Part shown: positions 12,201 to 25,800 of the stretch, piece by piece
How positions within the stretch are numbered: the first letter of the stretch is position 1
Layout of the letters: every line of letters begins with the position of its first letter
NCBI GenBank assembly: GCA_963989385.1
Contig: OZ022515.1
Location: 4,930,803-4,994,802, forward strand
Source of the DNA: Ctena decussata
Taxonomy: Eukaryota > Mollusca > Bivalvia > Lucinida > Lucinidae
Length of the DNA: 64,000 nt
Reading direction: 5' to 3'
Program-made: the position numbers and the translations under genes
The notes under the pieces: model-generated
Databases searched by the model: none
The model's input: only the letters and a program-made list of their open reading frames with translations
What the model was told of the DNA's origin: nothing

Positions 12201-15200
12201 CTCTTGCTGAGGAAGAGCAGGAACTAGAAGCTCTAGTTGAAAGTCTCGACCAGACCTGCACAAGGTATAAGATGGAGATCAGTGCTGAGAAGACCAAACT
12301 GATGACAAACAGCGCAGATTGCATCCAGAGGGAGATCAAGGTAAAGGGGCAGAAGCTGGGTACTGTAAGCAGCTTCAAATACCTTGGAGCAGTTGTCTCA
12401 GATGATGGCTCAAAACAGGAGGTTCTCTCAAGGATAGCACAAGCCACTTCAGCTCTTGCCAAGCTGAAACCAATTTGGAGAGATAACAACATATCTCTTG
12501 GATCAAAGGTGACACTAATGCGCTCCCTTGTCATTTCCATATTTCTGTATGCCTGTGAATCATGGACCTTGACAGCAGAGTTAGAGAAAAGAACGCAGGC
12601 CTTTGAGATGAGATGCTACCGAAGGTTACTGAACATTTCGTACAAGGACCATATAACCAATGAGGAGGTTCGCAGGAAGATCCAAGCAGCCATTGGAGAA
12701 TATGATGAACTCCTGACGCTGGTCAAGAAACGGAAACTAAGGTGGTTTGGCCACGTCTCAAGGTCTTCTGGTTTAGCAAAGACAATTCTTCAGGGCACAG
12801 TGAAAGGAAAAAGAAGAAGAGGTAGACAGAAGAAGAGGTGGGAAGACAATATCAAGGAGTGGACTGGAATGGATTTTGCCAGCTCAACTAGGGCAGCTGA
12901 AGACAGGACAAGGTGGAAAGGGATTGTTTTGAAGTCAGCTGTGGTGCCCCAACGACCTAGTAAGGTTATGGGATAGAATAGAATAGAAAATAGAAGCTTC
13001 ATGTAGAATTTTAACGAAGGCCACTGTCTTCATCACATCATGGAAGTTGAAAAATAAATTTTCAATAAACTTTCAATTTTTATATTTACACTTTGTTTTT
13101 AGATTGTTTTCCATTGTTTTTCGTGAAGATTCGATGATAATTAAGCGAAATATGTGGCACAGAAAGTTTATTTATCGACAAGTTTGGCTATGAGGCTCAA
13201 CAGCCGAAGCCATGACGTGACTTCGATCGAACATTACGTTGACCAATCCAGACGTTTGTTTGTTCACGATGTCGCTAGACTACGTTAGTCACGTGGACAA
13301 ATGTCTTTATTGGCTGATGAAGACAGTTGCTTGATAAGAGGTTATTGAAGGAGAGACATTGGCAAGTGTAAATATTTAAGGATTGAAATGACAATTTTGA
13401 GGTTATATGGGGTGATGAAAAACATTAGCTTATAGTTTAATGTTCGTGAAGCCCTAAGGGCTTCTCGTTTACATTAAACTAAGCTAATGTTTATCATCAC
13501 TCCATATAACCTCAAAATTGAGATTTTAATTTTTATATTTTACATTTTATATTATCAATCAAGTTAAATTTTCAACTTTCACATAACTACGTATATAAGC
13601 TAGTTTTCTGGATATTTTGAATTTAATAAGAATTGATATTTAATTTTTTGCAATTCTCTGAGGTATGAAATGACTTATTATGTTGGAAAAAATAGTTAAT
13701 TGAATTAAGCTATATAAGCAGCATCATGAGAAAACCTTTGCATATGCAAAAGGCGCAGATCAACTGCAAACTAACTTTTCAGCTGATCAGAACCTTTGTC
13801 TTCGCTACAAACCTAGCATGATCCCTCTACTTTCTACTTCCAACATTTCAATCGTCTAGCAAATTCATGCTCCCAGTTTGTGTTGTACCTGGTAGGAAAC
13901 ACTGAAGACCAGTTTTCTCGTGACATGGCTCATATATGTTGTCAGTGCATTGGAGTTTGAAACTTACTTTTTAAGGCCAGCACCAAGTTGTCTGGCATCG
14001 GTTTCAGTTTATACTGGATATTTCCATACACCGATATGCCTGTTCTGATTTCAGATGGAGAGATCAGAAACTCAATGAGGTTGAGAGCTAGTTTATTTGC
14101 TGATTTCGCAGCCAGTTGACATCTGTGAAGTGATATGGTGTCCATTTGGACACCAAAACGTGCCTCCCCCACATAACTCAGCCCTGAAACAAACAGATTA
14201 TTTGTATTTTTGTACTCCCTTTCACTGGCCTCGGTAGTGCAGTAGGTAGATTGTCTGCTCAAAGATTCGGAGATTGAACCTGGGCTAGGACATGCCAGTC
14301 ATTCAAAATGGTACTAGTTGCTTCCTGTACCCACAATATATGTTTTGAGCAAAAGTATGAAAATAGTCAAAAAAATTAAACTAAAAATTGTCATTTTTAC
14401 AGCCGTGAAATCGCTCTATATAACATGGGCGTGTTTTTGTATGTAATAAATTTTTTCGAGTAATCGTCACAACACTAATGATCAGTGCAAGAAATTTGTT
14501 ATATTTCTTTTAATGAATCTACCTGTTTTCTCCTCCTTTATGTTGTCTGTTTCTCTGCTTTCTTCCACATCCATAGTAGCTTTTGCTTTTGGTACAATTT
14601 CTGAAAACAAATCCCACTGCTGATCAGCGCCTAAATGTTTTTGCTACACAAATCTACTGCCTAAATTCCAAATTTCAACCTACTAGACATCTACATAAGC
14701 TGCGAAGCCTAGTTTGTGTTGGACCATAGAAATCCCAAAACAACGTTTTTCTCAGAACGAGGCCCATTATTATCAACTGATATTATTTTTACATATATAT
14801 AGGCTATTCAAGAAATTGCATCATATGTCAAGATAGATTTGTAGAATACATAGAGGATATATTTACTTTTTTGAGGTGAATACCAAATATATTTCATCGA
14901 GTGTGTTGAAAACATCAGAATCGAGTGCACAGCATGATTGAAAATTTCGATTTTTTTCAACTCATTATTGATTGATATCATTTTTATTTGTTTTTGATAT
15001 GCATTGAATTCGCTGCTTTATAAAAAGTATAAAACTAGAGTTGATGTTTATGAAACATTATGCCCCCAACAGATGCTTGTACATAAAGGTGGCAAAATTA
15101 AGAACTGGGTTGGGGAGTGCAGAGATGTCACACCTACAAAATTGCAGTGTCAAAATATATTTAAGGGGCACTGGGGGGGGGGGAGTTGGGGGGGGAGTCC

Positions 15201-15643
15201 TGATGTGAACGAAGAATTAAAGTTTTTGTGAAAATTCAAAACAGAGAAGTGAAGTTTTTGTGAGAATTCAAAAAAAAAATATTTTTTTTTGACGGGGGGG
15301 GGGGGGGGGTCAGGTCGGGGGGGGGGGGGGGGTTCAGGGTGGATGTGAACAAAGAATTGAAGTTCTTGTGAAAATTTAAAAAAAAATTGTGTGTGGGGGG
15401 GTCAGGGTAGATGTAGCAGAAGAGTGAAGTTTTTTTGAAAATTAAAAAAAAATTGTGGGGGGGGGGGGGTCGGGTTGGGGGTGTCAGGGTGGACATGAGT
15501 GAGGATGAGGAATTGGAGTTTTTGTGAAAATTCATTTTTTTTTTTTGGGGGGGGGGGGGTTGGGTTGAGGGGAGGGGGGTCAGGCTGGATGTGAACGAAG
15601 ACTTGAAGTTTTTGTGAAAATTCAAAAAAAATTTTTTTTTTTT

Positions 15644-15674
<31 letters not shown>

Positions 15675-18600
15675 CCGGTTGGTGGGGTCAGGGTGGATGT
15701 GAACAAAGAATTGAAGTTTTTGTAAGAATTTAAAAAAAAAATTGGGGGGGGGGGGAGGAGGAGGTTGGGTCAGGGGGGGGGGTCAGGGTGGATGTGAACG
15801 CAATATTGGGGGTAGGGGGTGATTTGGGGTATGGGGGATGTGAACCAAGAATAGAAGGTATTGTACAATGTACAAAAAAGTATTGTACAGTATTAAGAAA
15901 ATGAAAAATGTGGGGGGGGGGAGGGGCAATATTTGAACCAAAAACACTCTATACAACAGTGCAAGTACCAGCTTAGCAATCCAAGACTTTCAAACGTCTC
16001 AAAATCAGTTGTCAAAGAGGAGAAAATAACAGTTTACAACAGCCATTCAGGTGCAGTTTAAATATAGAAAAAAAAATGTTTATTTCTCTGAAATAATCCA
16101 AAGCTGTCAAACAATGACCTCAATCTGTTTCAAGATAACCATACAACCAATCATTTTTTTTTAAAACAGCATCCAACACCTGTCAGTTTTATCTTAATGT
16201 GACAAACCACAGGTAACCTATATGCTGTTGTACATTACAAAGTTGCTAAACATATTGGACAGGAAATGTCAATTTCTCCATCCTGACAACTGGTACTGAG
16301 ATGTTTGAAATACCTGGATAGCTAAACTGCTACTTGCGTGGTTGTAATTCAAGGAAAACCAAAAATATGCGTCGGCGAGTTTTCCATGAGGAATCCATAC
16401 ATGAAGTTTCAAGACGATATCTCCATGCCCCATACACACACACACACATGCACATGGACAAGCCGAAACCAATATGTCCCCCACTTTTTCAAAGTTTGGG
16501 GCATAATAAATGTACTTGTACACCTTGCTACCTACCAAAACTGACATTTGATATTTATACCATAGGACCAGTGCTCTTGTTTAAACACTCACATGACATA
16601 CTGAGGGAAATAAATTCAGCAATATGTGACAAAGCAGAATATATTTCAAGACTTATTGAAATATTTATTGAGTGGGAAATAATTTGATTTCTGTCAAGAA
16701 AGTGTATCATATGGAGATTCAAAATCTGAGTATTTAAGTCTGTTGACAGATTAGATATGTGCCTGATTTGTACCAAAGGGTCCAAACCAAAAAGTGCCAT
16801 AATTTCTATATGCGGCACAGACAGTGGCAAATTTAGATTTACATAGTTTTTAAATGACAATATTCCTTCATACCATGCTCAGATGTGACGTGGAGGGTAA
16901 GGGCCACCCTTGAATTGAAAAGTTTGTCACATAGACTACAGGGAAAGATACTGAAGTCTGCAATTAGAAAACATACAATAAAGATAAAGATTGTTTTCAC
17001 AGACATCCTCATGATGTATCTTGTTCCTGCGAAAGTGAAAATACATGTGTGGCTAATACATTATTTATGACATGACATTATCCAGTGAATAGCAGCGACA
17101 TCATTGACATCATTCGAATAAGAAAGAAATAAAACAATAATTTGAATTTGAAGGGCCCAATATAAAATTTATCAGTCTGTTTTAAAAGGTGATATAGACC
17201 CTAGCCTTGTGCCAGTCACCATCACCTTTCAAGCATCAATAAATCTTGATATAAGGTTTTTCAAACACCAATAATTGTATATTATTACTTTTCCTATATA
17301 ATTCTTGAATTCTGATTGGTCATAAAGGCATCATGTGAGACCAAATAAATAATGATATTGTACTGCAATTTACAGCTGATATTGTGCTCGTCTTCACAAC
17401 GATGTGCGTGGGGACTTCACAGCGCGATGTTTGTTAAACATCATGAAAAACTTGATAAGAATTAGGGGATAACTGTAATCAAATTTTTCATTTGGGGAGG
17501 TATATCGTCAGATGTACGGTCGGAAATTTTGTTTTACGGCAACGCGATACTATTGAATCAATGAAAAATTTATATTTCATCCTCCATTATTTGATTAAGA
17601 CAGTTGGCGGAGCTAAAATTCCATGAAGTATGATGCGCTTAATGTAGAATTTTAGCAACAATTAGCGACTATGTGCTTATTGGAGTAAGTGAGCTAAATG
17701 CAGCCAATATGGTAAGTGATTTTGTATTTGAAATGTACCTGAATGTGTGGAAAATGAAGTCAAGTTTGTTGGCGAACTCAGTGGCTGTGGTGCATCAAAT
17801 GACTGTAAAAGGAAAACATCATTAAACAAGTATTCTTGCATAGATTAGATAAAAACCATCTGATATTAGGGCCTGATATTAGGGCCTAATATAAGTATGA
17901 AAAAACTTTGCCCATTGACACTAACATTATTATAGGCCGTTTTCAGGCTATAAAAACCGACGTTTTGCTGATTTTCTCATTTATAACTGGTGATAAAACT
18001 GAATTTCTTTCGCCAATGATGTTTTCAAACGAATACATAACTGGAATCTGACTTTCAGAATTTTATCGTATCAATTTCTTGCTTTTGTCTTTTAAATTTA
18101 ATACAAATGTTTAAGTTATTTCAAAGGGGAGTAAAATAATACATGCAACAGCTCCATTCATGGCCATCGAATTATTTTAAACAATGGTACATTCTATCGG
18201 CATATTAATCCTTTGGATCAGGCATATTAATCCTTTGGATCAATGAGCACGCTATACTGTTGCAATAACGAGATGAAGGCAAATCGAGTATACTCTACAA
18301 ATTAAACTCGATCAACACAAATGCAAATGAAGAAAATAAACAAGTTCCGTGTATGAAATTGTTTGCAGCACTTTTGTGATATATTTGGGATTCTTGTTTG
18401 TAATTTAGTTATGAATCATAGCGATCAGGAAAGGCTGTTTACGGTGAAAGTGTTGAAAGCATTTCTTTTTTCATTACTTATATTTGTCTTCACAATACAC
18501 AATTTTCCAAAGAGTATAACTGAAAACAAAGTGTCAATACGTTACAAAGATTAGCTCACAACTTGACCGCTGCACGGCTATTGCATAAATTCACTTACTA

Positions 18601-21600
18601 CCTCGTAAAATACAGTCAAAATGTTGCTTAAAAATTGGCATTTTTCAAAAGAAACTTTTTTGCTGGAAACTATAAAATTTCAGAAAATTATGAATAAGTT
18701 ATGTATAAGATAAACATTAAAGAGGCACTTTACCCGATTCTGATAGTATCAGTAGTTTTTAAGAAATTTAGCCTAACGTCGGTTTTTATAGACTGAAAAT
18801 GGCCTATAACAGTGCTCTTTATCATTTGAACAATGAGAAGGACAATTGAAATTGCTTAGTTTACTTGTCCTTGGACAAGTCGATTTTCGTAAAATTTTAA
18901 CAGCCCTGGTGTTGATAGAGATCAGACTTCTTCTGTAAACAGTGCCGACTAGACCACCTAGCTCCTCATCAGGGCGTTCACAGTTTGTCCTATTGTGTCC
19001 GCATATTTTAAGCCACATCTATGTATGTTTTAACAACACAGTTTGAGTACAGCAATTTTTCAAGTATCAGCATTCTTATGAATTTTATGAATGAATCAAG
19101 CAAGGAAAATTAAAATTGTGGTGGGCAAACTGTTGCAAAGTGTGGACAAGTTGAGTTCTCTGGCATATTTCTAACACTGTAAACATGATAAATTTTGTTA
19201 GCATTTAAGCTGAATCACAAAAGTCCAAAAAGTATACATTTACTAAATGATTGCAAGAATAAAAGTTAAAGAATTAAATGCCATGAATTTTCAAGGGCTC
19301 TTTCAGCTGTACGGCTGTTCAGCCACCCTTCGACACAGCTTCCCCTGATCAATGGGCTACCTTGTGAAACCTACAATTGAGTCTCCCCTGGGAAACTATT
19401 TCTCTCCCCTTTCTAAATATCGTGCTCAGAGAATATCAGACTTGCACAAACACTGCCCTATCAGGGTACCCATTTATACACGTGGGTGAAGAGGAGCAAC
19501 ATGGGACAAATTTTTTGCTCAGAAAAATCTGACGGTCCGGGCGGGATTCAAACCCGGGACCCCTTGTTCCCAAGTCCTAGGTCTTACCACTAGACCACCG
19601 TACCCACGAATAGACAACCCTTATGTCAAAGTTCTTTTTATTAAAATAACCCTTATTTATTATAGTCAATTTTTCATTTCCTTTTAAATAACTTAGCAAC
19701 AGTTTTCCCCCATTTAAATACATAGACCAAAGAGTCTGAGAAACATTCTAAATTTGTGTAAACGGACTGACTTATACCAACTTCATAAATCATAATGCAT
19801 TCACATTTAAAACTTACCCTTAGGAGTTTCTTGGCGCATTGCCTGCAAGAACGTATGCCTCTGATGGCATGCAGGCATTCGTCAACTTTCTTTGCCATGA
19901 AGTCAACCTACAAAATATCAATGATACATGTACAAGTAAAATAATATCACAATTACAAACCAGAGGACCAACGGTCCTGTAAACGCTCACCTGATATCTT
20001 GGCCTAGTAAAGCACAAAACATACAAAACCTGGAAAATATATGGTAACCTTCAATACTCACATACCTTCATAAACTCAATTAGTTGTCTGCATCTCCCAA
20101 CTTTCAGGTCACAGGCTGCAATAGTTTCTGAAAAATCCACTGTTTTCACTTTTTCCTTTAGAAAAGCATGTTACCAAATTTGACCTTGCCGTAAAATAGG
20201 TCAAAGTCACTCCAGGGTCATTATTTGAACAAACTATATAATTATATATGATGGGCTGGAGTCCCCGATGCTACATACCACGTTTCGTGGAAATTGGCCT
20301 GCCAGTTGGGGAGGTTTTTGAAGGGTTTTTACCATATATGGGCGTGGCGGCCATCTTGGTCATGTGACCATCATCATTTCATCAGGTTTTCATTTCTTTG
20401 TATCTGAAAGCTTTCATAAGAAATTTGGTTTAGATCGGCACAGTAGTATCTGAGAAAATCGGGTTTGAATTTTTGTATGCACACAACCTTGGTCGAAGGT
20501 CAAGAAATGACCTTGACCTTCAATACTCACACACCTTCATATAATCAATTAGATGTCTGCTCCTACTAACTTTCAGGTCACTGGCTGCAATAGTTTCTGA
20601 AAAATCCACTGTTTTCACTTTTTCCTATAGAAAAGCCTAAGTTACCAAATTTGACCTTGCCGTAAAATAGGTCAAGGTCACTCCAAGGTCATCATTTCAA
20701 CAAACTATGATGGGCTGGAGTCCCCGATGCTATACTTAAACCAAGTTCTAATCGGTCATTTTTCAAACTCAGTTTTCTGACTAAGCGCAAACGATATCAA
20801 AATAAATTTTTGCTTAAATTTGTGCATATTGATGGAGTTCAATTTCTATGCTTTTTTTGGTCAAAAATGCAAAAATCAACTTTTTTGAAGAAAAATGTGC
20901 CTACTGTGCAGCTTTTATCAAATTAAAGTCAGACGATTTCATACTGATCTAGTAAACTGACAAAACACCAAACAAATGAAATTTGGCTTTTATCAGCTTT
21001 TGTACGCACTTCTTAAAAATTGCTATTTCCAAGATTTTTCCGAGATTTTTAAAATCGTCCCTAACACGTGCAAAAATCATTGCATGCATTTTATGCCCAA
21101 TAGTATAAAGACAAGCCGAAATCAATATAATTGAGCCGCATCATGAGAAAACAAACGTTCTGGGTTTTCGACCAGGTCAGACACAAACCAGACTGTACAG
21201 TCACAGAAGATGGCTAGAGGCTTGAAATTTCGGGTTTAGAAAGAAGAGGGATTGTACTATGTTACAAAGGCGCAGATCAGCTTCGCGGTTACCGCGAAGC
21301 TGATCTGTGTCTTTGTTTTTGCATATGCAAAACGTTGGTTTTCTCATGACGCGGCTCATATATACTGAACGAAACTTCTAAACCGCCACTCGACATTTTC
21401 TCAAATATCTCAGCATGTATAAAACATACATATCCAAAATTTACACTCAGTATGGACAAATCAATTCTAAAGATTGAATTTTGAATTCGTCCGAGATGTT
21501 ATGGATGTTCTCATTACCTGCAAGTAAGAAGAAGATCCGATCAAAAATGAGGGCGCTAGAGTGTTCACAACATTTCCCCATTATATCCCTATATGGAGTT

Positions 21601-22811
21601 ATCGGTTGCCATGGACACCAGAGTTCTGAACAGATCTGGTCCAAATCCTAATGCATCCTTTTCCCCTACCCATCCTTTTCCCTTACCCAATGATGCTTCA
21701 GATAAAATTTGGTTATGATTGGCCCACTGGTTGTGGAGATATTCAAGTTTGAAAATGTTTACAGACAGACACACAGACGACGGCTCGACGGGTATACTAT
21801 AAGCTCACCATGAGCCTTCGGCTCAGGTGAGCTAATAATAAGCCTACTAAATCTGGAGGCCTATCTGACGTTAGGCCTAAATTAAAATTTTATTTGTTTC
21901 CGCTTTCCCGACAGACCCTGAAAAAAAGGCCCTACCCAAAAAAGTATATTTCAATTTTCAGAAAATATTTTTTCAGATAATACTTTTTTTTTCAACCAAA
22001 CTGAGAGAATTGTCCAATGTAAACACTGCTATATATCCTTATTCTTTAAATAAAATGTTTTTAGTTAGAATTGTTTGTGCATTTAGTTTTATTTCTTATA
22101 ATAGGACTATGTACATATAAGTTTAATGGGTATAGAATTTGAGATGTTAAGAAAAAATAATTTTCCCACCGACCGACCCTTTCCTGAGAAAACAGGGCAG
22201 GGTAAGGGGGAACAAAAAGGTTTTTAAGGATGGCCTTAGAGAATCATAAATTAAAATGAGTTCAAAGTCCTAGTAAAAGATGTCAGGAAAATTTCCAACT
22301 TACCTTCCTACTCATAGAAAGGATATCCTCATGGTAGTTTGTTGAAATAGGGAGGCTGAGGGCAGCAGGTTTTTCAGGGGTGGCCTCCTTTAGTAGGGCT
22401 TCTGTTGCCCTACTAAGTGTCTCTTCCCTCGCCGTTGACCTCTCCCTCTTCTTCTTGTTATCCTCTTTCTTTGCTTCTTTATCTTCTGAAAAACCAGTGT
22501 CAAAATTATAACTAGAATTGTTTTTCTACGAAAAAACGTGTCAAAAATTATAACTAGAATTGTTTTTCTACGAAAAAACAGATGTCTCCCCTTTTAGGGA
22601 TCAAATAAATCAATATGTCACCAAACAAATTTACTAACAGAAATTAGCTAACAGAAATAATGCTCATTTTCAAGCAATCCAGTTCCTATTCAGGAAAGAC
22701 ATCCTGCTAAGGCCAAAAAAAAAATAGTTGTGTTTCCGGTTCCCCGACCGACCCGAAAATTTCGGGGCCGACTCTAGACTTTTTTTTCCAAAAAAAAAAA
22801 AAAAAAAAAAA

Positions 22812-22849
<38 letters not shown>

Positions 22850-25800
22850 TTTTTTTTAAGTTTCATCCAGTCACCACACACACACAAGTTGTGGTAATAA
22901 TCTACTACCATTGCATCCTATATCTCCTGTTCAAAACTTGATCTACTGAAACCCGTATGCATTATGCAAATAATGCTGACAATTTTTCAAGAAGTAATCC
23001 TTAAATTGTGCTTCATTTCAAATAATAAATTTTTTTCTTGAAACCAGTTTATTTGTCAGATTATTTAATATTAAAAAAGAAGAAAGAAAATATTGTTTGG
23101 TCTTACGTTTTTATGGAAAACGCCAGGGAGAAATTCTGTGTCCATCATCCTTTATGCAATTTATTAATTAACAAATCTATAACAATGTGTAAAACTAATT
23201 TTTTTTACATTTACTGATAGGCAAAAGAAAAGCTACAATCAAAGTAATTACCCCGAAAATATACAAAGCAGATTTATGGTTCTTGTGCATGACACAATGT
23301 CTTAAATATTGTGCTTTAGAACTGTATGAAGTTTCATTTATAAGTAGCTTCAAATTCAATGGTTGTCAACTCAAAGAGTGAACACCAAATAGCATTGCAA
23401 ATGATCAAAGGGAAATAACTTCACAGCAGTCATGGTTCTTGTGCATGACAGTCTTATTGTGCTTTACAAAGTGAAGTTTCATTTAAAAACTTTTAATGGT
23501 TGTCAACTTACAGAGCGGACACGGAATAGCATTGCAAATGATCAAAGGGAAATAAGTCCAAAAATATGTTTGACTGACGTCACGTCAAGGCAACGGCTGC
23601 TGAACGTCATGGCCGAACATGTTGATAAATAACCTTTGTATATGCCTTAAATTTGCATCGAATCTTCACGAATAACACTGAAAATAAATCTAAAAATAAA
23701 ATGTAAATATAAAAATTGAAAGTTTATTTTTCAACCTTCATGATGTGATGGAGACATTGGTTCATGGAATTTTAGCTCCGCCCAATGTCATCACATCATG
23801 AAGGTTGAAAAATAAACTTTCAATTCTTAATAGATGATATCGGTTTAGTACCATTATTAGAGGGTAAAAAATTACACAGATATTTTCCTGCCCGACACCA
23901 ATAAAAAATCTGCTTAAAAATTCCTTACTAGAAGTAAAATTTTATACTTCAAAAAAAATGTTCTTCCCTTTGAAAATTTCAACAGGTATGTAAAATCATT
24001 AATAGCAATCCTATCAGGTAAATACTTTACCTTCACACAACTTTCTCTTTATTCCTCTTTTCATACTGCTGTAAAAAAAATGTACAGAAGCTGCAAACCA
24101 ACATAAAGCAGTCAGTTATGTTATATTTAACTTTTAAGTTTCAATTTTTGCCATTTATAATATCAGTTACAGTACTTAGTGGTGACGTACTGCGAAATCT
24201 ATTAGCTTAAAGCAAAATCAAGGACACATACCATAGAACTAATCTGTGTTAAAGTGCATGCTGATCATTGCAGGCCTGCCACAATTTTTTTTGTCAAAAA
24301 GCCTAAGATTTTTGAAAATGTGAACGCGCGCGCAGTGGCCAATTTTCAGAAAAGCCTGACTCCGCGCGTGTTAGCCATAATTTCCAAAAATTCTCAGATT
24401 TAATCATCTAGGGCATAAAAAACTTGTTTGCTGGATCAATCATTACAATGAGCATGATACAACATCATTTTTGTCTGATTAAAATGAATCAGAAGCTAAT
24501 CAACTTTTAAAATATGTCTAAACTGTAGCTTTGTTATTGAGGACCATATGTTAAACTGGTATTTAGGCTAAAACAATATGTTAATATCCTCATCCACACT
24601 TGCAAAATAGTCAGAATAGTTCTAGTGGATATATATTTTAATGATAAGATGTTTTGGATACTTTAATCAGTTAATGTGAACCTAAATGATCTATGATCAA
24701 TCATACGTATCTAAGCACATAAAAAGCAACACAACGGGCAATTTTTTGCTTTCAAGTTGTACTTTCAAAGACTACACGCATTGATAAAACTGTAGGAAAG
24801 TCTAGGACTTAACTGATTAATTTGCTCAAGTGTGTCTGTCACGCTTCATAAGTTTTTTGGCCCTTTCAATAATCCAATTATCAAATTTAAGGTGTTATGT
24901 CTTAAACGAGTTAATCTGTTTGACACCTGTGGCGATGTGACGCCGTTCTGTCTATTGATATTTATGAGTGACAATCCCTTATTGAAATCTGATTACCGTA
25001 AATAATAAAATACTCTATCTGAAAAAATAATGCCAGCAGATTTTCGATTTTGCCGGTAAGATAGACATCAAAGCTGGAGAGCCGGCAATGCAATGAAAAA
25101 GCCGGTAATCTCCTGTCTAAATCCGGAGATTTGGCAGGCCTGTCATTGCCTTTGAATTTTCTACCCTTGTGGATTCTCTCCAATTTATAAATAAGAAATT
25201 TCATGGTACATGTACTTCATAGCTTGACAACCATATGTTTCATCAAAATACCAGGAGACTTGCTTTCTTGCAACAAGGCTTTAATGAATATGGCTAAAAA
25301 TACTTAACTATACTACTTATTACAATCCCTCAATAAATATAAAATTCTGAGCCTCTTTTTTAAAACTCTTCTGTGGTTGTACAGCTAGCTGCTTGATTTG
25401 TGTTGGACCTGGTTGTGAACCCCAAATACAGATTTTCTCATGACAGGGCTCATATGCTCCTTAAACCTACAGACCTACCTCGACGAATCTGATGTAGTTT
25501 TTTTCAGAGAAAAAATCCCCGACTCCTCCAGGAACTGTTTGTTTTTTTGCTTATTTTTTTCCACTTTCTCAGGTAGGGACTGAAAGAAAATGATGTTCAA
25601 TTACATGGTAAGTAGACAGTGCTCGAAGCTAATACTAGCCAAATAGCCAGTTACTAGGCAAGGGCTTGTCAGGATTGAAAACTTTTTAATACATGTACCC
25701 TTAGAGAGCTGAAACAGAATAAAGTATGAATGGGGTTGAAACAGGGGGCACCCTTGCTTGAGAAGTGGGAATAACTGTGGTGTAGTTTTCCTTGAGCAGT

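Larger units (their letters stand above)
11664..13080. mobile_element. Palindromic MITE-B split by a LINE
   Basis: The left arm 11664-11733 (tctatttttcaacc...atgatgtgatgaagacag...ggagttaaaattccatgaag) and right arm 12993-13080 (cttcatgtagaattttaac...ctgtcttcatcacatcatgg...gttgaaaaataaa) are inverted copies. A compact intact relative is at 23717-23825 and a degraded one at about 17570-17665. In this copy the two arms are separated by a 1.26-kb LINE fragment. Confidence 0.85.

Noticed and set aside
11857..12540. 227-codon minus-strand open frame
   Set aside because: It is the mirror of the LINE reverse transcriptase frame and has no motif of its own.
20064..20140. Possible extra BEN exon (minus strand, TIAACDLKVGRCRQL)
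   Set aside because: The phase does not fit exon 6 (phase 0), exon 6 joins exon 7 perfectly without it, and the same sequence is repeated at 20527-20605 as part of a dispersed repeat.
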